Shown here piece by piece: positions 55,930 through 64,000 of a stretch of DNA of 64,000 bases. The DNA is from Adiantum capillus-veneris (lineage: Eukaryota > Streptophyta > Polypodiopsida > Polypodiales > Pteridaceae). The notes under the pieces were generated by a model that searched no databases, had not been told where the DNA came from, and saw only the letters and a list, made by a program, of their open reading frames with translations. The DNA is taken from the NCBI GenBank assembly GCA_014529385.2, contig CM043967.1, positions 79,195,278 to 79,259,277 of the forward strand, given 5' to 3'. Each line of letters opens with the position of its first letter. Position 1 is the stretch's first letter. The translations under genes and the position numbers were made by a program.

Positions 55930-57027
55930 AAGTGCCAATTCATCCATTTCGTGCTCCATTCATCTTCGTCCATATCTTGTGGTTTTATCCCCTTGAGCTT
56001 TATAGGTTTTATCTACTTCTTTTGTACAACATATGCAAAATCTGCTTCTTCCACAAAAGGGAATTTGGTTCATCCAGCTTCTTGAATTGTAAAGAGCAGT
56101 GTCCTTGATCCAGCAAGTACGCTTCACAGAGTATTTTAGATATTATAAAAACACTGTAAGCTGTGGGTAAACCTCTCCCGCACCTGTACTGTCTCTCACT
56201 GTCCTGTCATTGTCGTGTAAGCATAGACTGAGACAATGCCTCAACGGAAGTAAAGCAAAGATGCAGTCCCAACTGTCTAACTCACAGTCAATACATCCTA
56301 GCTGCCTATCTAAGGGTGCTCGAGGGATCGCTCCAAGACCTGTATCACCGAAAGGATCTCAACATTTGAGAATCCCCCAGCTCAATAAAACCTCACTCAA
56401 CCCTCAACAAAGGCTGCAGTAAATCTGACAATACATAGACTTCCCACAAAGTCATACATCCACAAATTTCCCACTGTATGTTGTTACCGCTGCGGTGGTT
56501 GTTTGCTGCGCGACTCACTGCCAGCAAACCCTCAACAGACATACATCATCTCTGACAATACATCCCATGTGGAAGTACCTGCAATGTCAGGATGAAATAT
56601 GGAATATCAAGTAGCAAACACAAGCTACCTGATGAACTGGTGGATGTGGCCTACAGTCTATGTGTAGGTGTGCCCGTGTCGTATGTGACACGCCTCCAAG
56701 AACTGTAAGCCATCCTTCGTTGTGTAGATAGCCAGAAATCAGCACTTTGGAAGTTTAGATATCCTCAGCACTTGCAGTCGTAGGCCGAAACCCCAAAATT
56801 GCAGAGTCGGATCTGCACCCGCCGAGACCACGTAGTCGAAAATGGCATGCGCAGATCTTTGTCGAAGCTGAACGGTGGCCGAGATGACCTCAGAATGAAA
56901 TTCTGAGTACACCTAGCCCTTCGGTTTCTCCCACAGGAATTGGGGCCGTGTCTTCGCCTGTCGAATCTCACTCCAATCTAAGCAGGTGACTCTGGTTACC
57001 TGCAAATGCTGGCCCTAGCCTCGATCT
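55930..57027 (-). other. copia 5' leader and gag N-terminus, decayed
   Basis: Between the PBS and the duplicated gag. About 56020-55930 still reads as gag start-like (MDEDEWSTKWMNWHF), while 56100-57020 has only short frames. It is probably untranslated leader. Confidence 0.45.
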
Positions 57028-57043
57028 GAGCTGTGATACCAGT
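57028..57043 (-). promoter_or_regulatory. copia primer-binding site (tRNA-iMet type)
   Basis: The minus strand reads ACTGGTATCACAGCTC right after the LTR. TGGTATCACAGC differs at one base from the plant tRNA-iMet PBS TGGTATCAGAGC. Confidence 0.8.
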
Positions 57044-57235
57044 TGAAGGAGTACGAGCGGAAGTGCGACGCGAGAGAGAGTGCGAGAAGAAGAGCATGAC
57101 GATATGGTGAACTCTCTCTACTGTAATGTGTAGAGCATAGTGAGTTCTTATTAGGTTTCTACAAAAGAATATGTGTACATACCTGGCGGCCCGCCCACTT
57201 ACCTGAGCGACCACATTGGGCTTTATACCCCAACA
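57044..57235 (-). repeat. copia 5' LTR (element sense)
   Basis: 192 bp, six differences from the other LTR (four transitions and two transversions). Its outer flank is GTTTG (57236-57240), the right copy of the target duplication. Confidence 0.92.
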
Positions 57236-57240
57236 GTTTG

Positions 57241-57610
57241 CCTTTTATCTCCTTGTGAATCATTTTTCCTCTTGCCCTTGTGAACCTTTCATTGATGCAT
57301 TGACTCTAGGGACCTTTGGCAAACTAATGGTGGTAACAATATTATGTGTGTTCTTTAAAGAGCTTGCACCAACACCTTTCAATGTTGCAAGTGCAATACT
57401 ACTATGGATTTTCCTATCTTCTCCATAGCTTTCCCTTGTTGATTTCTTTCCATATACAACCTTTGTTGGTAAGCTCAAGGTCCACTTTGCATGTTTTAGT
57501 GGATTCACTAGGTTGTCCATAAAATCCACACTTGAGCGTTTTTGAGTAGTAAAGCTGGAGATCTTCAATCCGAGCTTTACAGTGGAGTTTTCTTTTCTAG
57601 TTTCTACCAT
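57241..57610 (-). pseudogene. Hypothetical ORF remnant, upstream half
   Basis: Minus-strand frame of 116 codons beginning MVETRKENSTVKLGLKISSF, rich in K, S and T, ending GSQGQEEK. It lies on the other side of the copia insertion from 51600-52223 and is likely the same transcription unit. No domain recognised. Confidence 0.35.
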
Positions 57611-57659
57611 TCATGTCTACTAGATAAAAACTTCCCAATGATAAGCAAAACACGTTTGC

Positions 57660-58050
57660 CTTTGTGGTCTTACGAATAGTAGTACATTACATGCAATGCA
57701 TGACATTGCTATTGCATCTACATCATCTTTTCCACCCACAAAAAACCCCATCCCATGTCTCCATATTTCACATCACCTTGTGTCAAGTACGGATGGATGT
57801 CACCTTTGTAGTTTGCATCCATATGGTTGGTACTCAAAAACCAACTCACTCCTTCTTTTGTTTATTCAAAGGTCTTATCAACCTTTATTTTTGGAGCATT
57901 CCAAGAGCATCCAATGTGAAGACTTGGACACCTTGCTTTGGTGTAGTTGGTACATTGGAAGCATGCGTTCCTAAGACAATAAAAAAGAAAAAATTAATAC
58001 CTAAGCAAGGAACACGGGTTTAAAGTTAAACAACACACCACAAGGATTCC
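57660..58050. other. No gene recognised
   Basis: A 119-codon plus-strand frame (57664-58023) has no family features; otherwise non-coding up to the repeat array. Confidence 0.35.
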
Positions 58051-58054
58051 ATGA

Positions 58055-58655
58055 GGGTAGCCTTCATCTGTCCATTCCAAGCTACGTTATGGTGGAATGT
58101 ACTTTGTTAAGCATATATGCACTTTAGATTGGCCATTTGTCCATTCTAGTTCAAGTGATGGTCGTATGTGAATGTGCTCTTTTTTTAGGAAAGACATGCA
58201 TAACCATGCTCTTTAATAGGCACATGTGTTGTCCAGATTGACCACCTATCTATTCTAGGTCAAGTGATGGTGGTATTATGCTACATGTGTACATATAGAT
58301 ATAGATTGACCACATGTCCAATCTAGGTTCATTTTTTATCTTTATAGTAAGATGTGCTGTCTACATTGACCACCTATCCATTATATGTCAAGTGATGGTC
58401 GTATGTTGTTGTATGTGCATATCTCCACAAAGATGACCACCTGTCCAATCCAAACTCATTTTCTCTATATCTTCTATATTTCTTTCCCAAGAAAAGCATG
58501 CTTGTATGTTATTTCATACACATGTGTATGTTCTTACATAGGTATATCTGCACCTAGATTGACCACTTGTCCAATCCAAACTCAATTTTTCTATATTTTC
58601 TATCTTTATTTCCCTAGAAAAGTGTGCTTGTATGTTCTTTCCTCAAATTAGATTA
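58055..58655 (-). repeat. Left inverted arm, ~6 monomers
   Basis: Reverse-complement monomers of the form GATTGACCACNTGTCCAATCT lie near 58125, 58235, 58303, 58355, 58430 and 58555. A longer-period part (AAGCATGCTTGTATGTT) occurs at 58494 and 58618. The first recognisable match to the right arm is at about 58070 (TCTGTCCATTCCAAG). Confidence 0.75.
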
Positions 58656-58659
58656 AGTA

Positions 58660-61371
58660 CATAATTATGACATGTTTTTCAGGGTAAAAATGTCTCAAGT
58701 GAGGACGTCAAATAAGAGAAAAGTAACTACCATTCCAATCAGCATTGACCTTGCTACCATGAGCCTCGTCCATGGTACCTTGATATTTATGGACTGCAAG
58801 GTGCTCAATATCATAAAGTACATTTGTTTCTTGCCTGAGAGCAAGATAACAATGTATTTGAGGATCTAGACCAAGTAGTTGCAGTAGCTATAGAACCGTT
58901 GAAGGTCATCCGAGCATTGAATGCATTAACATTCAAGTTCCAGGGAATATAGAGTATTGTCTATCTCCAAAGGCATGTTTCGCTCAATGCATGGTAAAAT
59001 GTAAAGAGGTGACTATGTTCTCTAGAGGTTGGAATGCAGACATGGATCCTACACAGGTGACTGCAGACACTCTTCATGACTTTATTGTTCAAAGTGTGAA
59101 GAATAAGAATCCCTCCACCAAGAGTCCAAGGCCAAAATCTTCTCATCATCCAAAAGCAAAGAGGGTCAAGGCTCATACTATTGCAGGGTCCAAAGCAGTG
59201 GATGAGTCAAATCTAGATGCTTCACAAGAGGGTACAAGCAACGAGCCTCACTTAAGGTTTGTGGAGCCTGATCTTTTAGAGAAAGAGGTTCAAAAGGCAA
59301 AGAAAATCGATACTAGATGCATGGATAAGTATTCAACATATTTTCCATTCAAGTATACAGAGCATGAAATTCGAGTGACCAATTGTTTTTTGCTCATAAT
59401 CATTATAATTCTCGCCAACTTGACGAGGAGCAGCTAAATAATTGCATGCTTCTCTTTGCTGCAAGTGAAAATAGGCCTTCATGATGTGCCTATTTGATGC
59501 CTGTCAAGAATTATTGTCAAAGGACAGGAATCCCAATGACACCATCAGAGATTGAAGAAGGCAAGATAAAAGACTATAGGTATTGGATTCTTGATGGACA
59601 AAACTCTATATATGCAACAAAAATGCTGAGAGTTCAAGAAATGACAAAAGGGGGGTAGATCACAAGAGCTCGTGGTAGTGTATGCTCAACGAAATGCCAG
59701 CATTGTTGTAGATCCACCTCCACATGTTGCTATTTCTATATCTGCTATTGCAAATGAACAAGCAAAGGCCTTGTATGTGAAGCAACCATACAGTATCACA
59801 CTGAAGCACTTACATGATCAGTGGAGATTTAAAGGATGTCCTGCAATGCCACCACTTGGTGTCGTGGAGGGAACTTCATCTCGCAGCAAATGGGATGTAG
59901 GTGATAAATTTTTGATCCCATAACATTTATCTTTTGCACTCGAAACATAGGACACCATGCAAGTTTGATAGCCAATTTTTGATTTCTCTATTTTCTTTGT
60001 GTATGCATTTTTAAAAAATGGCCAGAATATGTGTTGGAGCATCCTTTATTTACAAAGCAAGCTCACATGGTGACTTATTTTGATGACATCTTTAATGAAA
60101 TGGCTAGATATTATAATAGAATTGGAAAAAGAGAATAAGAAACCAAGTGCCACAGTATTTAGGTGTCTAGCTGGTTTCGATGAAGAAGAGCTACAAGCAA
60201 AAATAAGAGATGGCACAATTGTGTTATCAAAGTGCATAAATGACATAGACATCATGGACATGCTTGAAAGAATCAAACAACTCAAGCAAGATCATATCAT
60301 TCAAGATGACTTGATTGAGGAGTTTAACTCTCTCAATGAAGATGAAAAGTGCAATACTTGGGAGGATCTTGTCTTGACATATAACATCAATGATGTTTTG
60401 TATATAATGATCTTTGTGATATATGGATCAAGACACAATTACAACGAGGAATCAAGAAGATTGACTTTCCAGAGAGTGCAAGAAAGTATGTTGAGTGGAC
60501 AATCAATCTACACAAGGAGCAAGTAAAAGCAAGAGATGTTCCTTGGAGGATTTATGTGGTAAACCTTCATATTGAAGGTTCTTCATACTTGGAGCGTCAC
60601 CTTCGCAGCCCAGTGCCTGTAGGACTTTGTGTATTGGACAGATCACAGGCCTTTAAGTGCGACACACATTGGCATGTGGATAAATACAAAGATCTCTTGA
60701 ATGGGATGATGTCCATCAGTGGAGGTTCAGAAGAAGCACAAAATGTGCTTCTTGCTTTCTTAAACATGACAGATTTTGTGCAATTGCAGAATGCTTTGAA
60801 TAATATGAAGGACATAATGCGACAACAGAGTGTTGGAGATGTACATCATGAAAGAGACACGTTTTATGTTGGGTCCATACAACTCTTCTCTATTGTGGTC
60901 CTTTTTGGAAAAAGTGATGCATCTATTGGACTCCCAACAACTCTTGCTCCAAGAGAATCTAGCACCATACTTGATGCAGGGTTACTTGATATCAATTTTC
61001 AAACTGTGCAGCATCTATCGGACAAGTATTTCTTGAGATTTAAGAAGAAACTTCTTGTCAAGCAATTTACCAAGAAGTATTGCACAGAAGGATCCAAGCT
61101 AGTGGAATTATTCAGTGATGGCTATATAAAAGATATTGATCTTGAAGAGAAGAAAGAAGTTGTAGACATAGTGGAAAACATTGAGGATCAGAAGAATCTA
61201 GAATCGATTCTAGAATTTGTGACATTGCATGAGGACATCAAGCAATGGGCAAGCCTTCAGGTCAATCAAGTATAGCACCTAGTTGAGCACGAAAGCGAGA
61301 TGGTGGAAAGGATGAGTGAAGGCAACTTTTCTGTCAAAGATTTTTTATCACTTGAAGCAAGTATGTATTAA
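58660..61371 (+). pseudogene. Unrecognised ~850-codon coding sequence inside the foldback-like element
   Basis: Coding-like frames run through with several shifts and stops. 58700-58950 reads WYLDIYGLQGAQYHKVHLFL, EDLDQVVAVAIEPLKVIRAL. 58950-59437 has EYCLSPKACFAQCMVKCKEV, a Lys/Ser/Pro-rich linker and FPFKYTEHEIRV. 59455-59660 has TPSEIEEGKIKDYRYWILDG followed by QNSIYATKML. 59672-59923 is a 83-codon block. 60010-60360 has WPEYVLEHPLFTKQAHMVTY and AGFDEEELQAKIRDG. 60395-61371 is one frame broken only by a TAG at 61273 (RDVPWRIYVVNLHIEGSSYL, AFKCDTHWHVDKYKDLLNGM, HLSDKYFLRFKKKLLVKQFT). The DGQ(N)-S-I motif recalls ParB-like DGxHR boxes, but this is only a resemblance. Family unknown. Breaks may be introns, mutations or both. 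Confidence 0.5.
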
Positions 61372-61375
61372 CATG

Positions 61376-61600
61376 GAAACCATCACATCCATTTCATTTT
61401 TTCTTTTGTAGTTTGAACTTGTTATATCTATTATAAAGATGACTTAAAAGCGTATCTTCAATGTATCCTTTTGGTTCAATTTAGTTTTGTTCATTCCTTT
61501 AAAAATCATATGTCTATATTTAGGTTGACTGAAAAAGACAAATAAAAAATTCTCTTTTTGAATAAATTCATGCTCTATTTATTATATGTCAAAGTATTTG
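61376..61600. other. AT-rich spacer between the unknown gene and the right arm
   Basis: Non-coding, AT-rich; could hold the 3' UTR. No polyadenylation site can be assigned with confidence. Confidence 0.4.
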
Positions 61601-64000
61601 AGTGATTGTGCCATGATCAACTTTAGATTGGTCACTTGTAATGAACCTTGAATGGGCAAGTGGTCAATTTAGGTGCACATACATACACGTAACAACATAT
61701 GACCCTCACCTGACCTAGAATAGACAAGTGGCCAATCTAGGAAACACATATTCACATGTATCAACATGTGATCATTACCTAGCCTACAATTGACACGTGG
61801 TCAATCTAGGCAACACATGTGACTATTAAAGAACATTCTTATGTGTTTCTTTTGTAAAAGAACACATTCACATATCACCATCACTTGACCTAGAATGGAA
61901 AAGTGGCCAATCTAAAGTGCACATATGCAGAACAAAGTAAATTCCGCCATCACCTAACCGAGAATTAGTAGATGGATAAGATACACAGTATAAATGAAGA
62001 AAAAAGAACATGCAAGCATGCTTTTCTTAGGAAACAGAGATGGGGAATATAGAAAAAATGAACAAAGAATAGACATGTGGTCAATCTAGGGGTACAAATA
62101 CACATGTAATATGACCATCACCTAACCTAGAATGGATAGGTGGCCAATCTAGACAACACATGTGACTATTAAAGAACATAATTACACATGTATTTCATAG
62201 AAAAGGACACATTCACATATGACACCATCTGACCTAGAATGGACAAGTGACCACTCTTACTACTCTAGACAACCACATGTTACCAAAATTGGAAAGATGG
62301 CCAATCTAGAGAAAACCACATGTGTTGTGATGTCTTGATGTCCACAGTACTAGCCTTTTACCAAGAACGGATAGATGGCCAATCTACAAAAAACAACATG
62401 TTTCTTTACTAAGAATGATCAAATGGCCATTCTAGAGTGTAATGATTTTTTTAGTCAAGAGAGATGGACAATCTAGCAAGAACTAAGCTAGAATCGACAT
62501 GTGGTCAATCTAGAGAGCATGTACGCATAGGAATCACCATATTAGAATCACCTAACCTAGAATGGATATGTGGACAATCTAGATAGCACATCTAACAATA
62601 AAAGAACACAAACTAAGAAAGAACAATTACATGTGGTGTACAAAGTGAACATGTGTCAGAAAATGTTGGTTCCAGCAAGAAATCATAGTATCCTTTATAT
62701 CTAGTATGGATACACAGGTTTTTTCTAAAAAAGGGCACACTCATATATGACCATCATGTAACCTAGATCCAAGTGAACCATATTGAATAAAGTGCTATGT
62801 AGAGTGCACCCTATTTTAAGGGGACTCAAAGATTTGATGAACTAAATTTTTTGTAGAAAAGTTATCTTCTTACCATAGCATGTTTTGAAGCTCTTTATAT
62901 ATGAGCATCACGTGACCTAGAATGGACACGTGGACAATTGGAATCTAGGAATCACATATGCACATAATAACAACATAAGACCATCACTTGACCTAGAAGG
63001 GACAAGTGGCCAATCTAGGAAACATAATGCACATGTAACAACATATGACCATTAGCTGATCTGGAATGGATAGGTGGCCAATCTATGCAACACATGTGAC
63101 TATTAAAGAACATAGTTATGTGTGTCTTTTTTTAAAAAGAACACATTCACATATGATCATCACTTGTTTGACCTAGAATGGACACTATCCAATCTGAATT
63201 ACACATATGCAAAACAATGTACATCCCACCATAACCTAACCTAGAATGGATAGATGGCGAAGATACACAATACACATAAATATAAAAGAGCATACAAGCA
63301 TGCTTTAATTAGAGAAGAGATGTAAAATCTAGAAAAAATGAACTTGGAATGTACAGGTGGTCAATTTAGGGGCATAGCTGCATGTGGTCAATTTCAAGTA
63401 ATTCATCTAGGTCAGATGATGGTCGTATGTTTCTTTAACAAACTAATGTTTTTTGTAGACAAGTTATGTTCTTACTATAGCATGTTTTTAAGTTCTTTAT
63501 ATATGACCATCACTTGACCTAGAATGGACAAGTGTCCAATCTAGGAAACACATATGCACACGTAACAACATATGATCATCACCTGACCTAGAATGGACAA
63601 GTGGCCAATCTAGGCAACACATATGCACATGTAACATTTATGAACATTACCTGGACATATGACCAATCTAGGCAACACATGTGACCATTAAATTCACATA
63701 TAACCATCACTTGGCCTAGAATAGACAGGTGGCCAATCTGAAGTGCACATATGCAAAACAAAGTAAATTCCACCATAACCTAGCCTAGAATGGATAGATG
63801 GTTAATATACACAATACACATGACTAGCTTATAGAAGAACATATAAGCATGCTTTTCTTAGAAAAGAGAGATGGAAAATCTAGAAAAATTGAACCTGGAA
63901 TGGACATGAGGTCAATCTAGGGAAACATATACACATGTAAAAACATATGACAATCACTTGACCTGGAATGGATAGGTGACCAATCTAGAAAATAAATGTG
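61600..64000 (+). repeat. Right inverted arm: ~25 near-palindromic monomers
   Basis: The core CCTAGAATGGACAAGTGGCC followed by AATCTAGG recurs at about 61645, 61714, 61783, 61889, 62063, 62126, 62233, 62283, 62353, 62400, 62490, 62556, 62912, 62991, 63060, 63171, 63240, 63335, 63518, 63587, 63715, 63784, 63893 and 63961. Common spacings are 63-70 and 105-110 bp. The core is itself an imperfect palindrome (CCTAGAATGG ... CCAATCTAGG). A higher-order block with AAGCATGCTTTTCTTAG recurs at 62020, 63296 and 63845. No protein coding. Confidence 0.85.

Larger units (their letters stand above)
52229..57235 (-). mobile_element. Ty1/copia retrotransposon, 5.0 kb, young, protease-deleted
   Basis: Two 192-bp LTRs (52229-52420 and 57044-57235) that differ at six positions (about 3%), TG...CA ends, a GTTTG target duplication, a tRNA-iMet-type PBS and a polypurine tract. 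Coding order on the minus strand is gag, (protease missing), integrase, RT, RNase H, which is the Ty1/copia order. The low LTR divergence makes it the youngest clearly datable insertion in the window. It is defective: the zinc knuckle and protease are deleted, the gag 5' part has a tandem duplication, and stops occur before the RT. Confidence 0.92.
58055..64000 (+). mobile_element. Foldback-like element: inverted repeat-array arms around an unknown gene (runs off window)
   Basis: The left arm (58055-58655) and right arm (61600 to the window end) are built of the same ~70-bp monomer in opposite orientation. Read outward from the central gene, the two arms are collinear: GCATGCTTTTCTTAGG-type block, then a monomer, then CACATGTGACTATTAAAGAACAT, then CACATTCACATATGACCATC, then AAAGTGCACATATGC and ACAAAGTA-ATTCC. 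That is a long terminal inverted repeat made of tandem repeats, as in foldback transposons. Total length exceeds 5.9 kb and the right terminus is outside the window. Confidence 0.6.

Noticed and set aside
58991-59437. Separate small gene of 148 codons
   Set aside because: Coding-like sequence continues upstream and downstream in shifted frames, so it is better read as one part of a longer broken or intron-containing gene.
61600-64000. Regularly repeated ~28-bp near-palindromic motifs that look a little like a CRISPR array
   Set aside because: Spacers are themselves repeated, unit length varies from 63 to 110 bp, the motif is diverged, and the context is a plant repeat element.

Overview
The window looks like intergenic DNA of a large, repeat-rich land-plant genome, not a bacterial or organellar region. 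The evidence is several plant-type retrotransposon lineages, CACTA (En/Spm) transposase relics, a pentatricopeptide-repeat fragment, tRNA-Asp and tRNA-iMet primer-binding sites, and many long (CT)n/(GA)n microsatellites. A non-seed vascular plant such as a fern fits the mix, but that is my inference. I find no intact conventional host gene; almost everything is mobile DNA at different stages of decay. Layout: 1-8.5 kb holds two old, tandem, same-strand copies of an unusual Ty3/gypsy element (copy A cut short by a CACTA fragment; copy B running gag-end, protease, RT, RNase H, integrase, polypurine tract, probable 3' LTR). 10.6-14.5 kb is a decayed CACTA TNP2 transposase on the minus strand. 15.4-19.3 kb is microsatellite-rich and contains a minus-strand coiled-coil ORF resembling a LINE ORF1. 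A PPR scrap lies at 19.9 kb. 20.46-21.23 kb and 43.35-44.69 kb are two members of one TTAA-flanked MITE family. 22.74-22.93 kb is a heat-shock-element cluster plus TATA box, probably from an LTR. 24.6-36.25 kb is a striking array LTR-gag-LTR-gag-LTR: two nearly identical gag-only (TR-GAG-like) elements on the minus strand sharing the middle LTR, each with a tRNA-Asp PBS and a long leader built of ~290-bp repeats carrying palindromes. 39.4-42.1 kb is the C-terminal half of a second CACTA element, and 50.3-51.1 kb a third fragment. 45.16-48.04 kb is a LINE reverse transcriptase with a long open frame, bracketed on both sides by (CT)n; a second, tiny 3' end of the same family at 42.46 kb is bracketed in the same way. 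52.23-57.24 kb is a young Ty1/copia element (192-bp LTRs about 3% diverged, 5-bp target duplication GTTTG) that lacks its protease and has interrupted an older ORF. From 58.05 kb to the end of the window lies the best candidate for something undescribed: an unrecognised multi-domain coding sequence (about 58.7-61.37 kb) flanked by inverted, collinear arms built of ~70-bp tandem repeats, which is a foldback-like transposon architecture. How the parts relate: the region is layered. CACTA DNA broke the old gypsy copy, copia landed in an older ORF, LINE copies sit inside CT microsatellites, and recombination through LTRs probably made the tandem gag-only pair. All calls are from reading the sequence by eye. 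Family names rest on remembered motif patterns, and no database search or alignment program was run.
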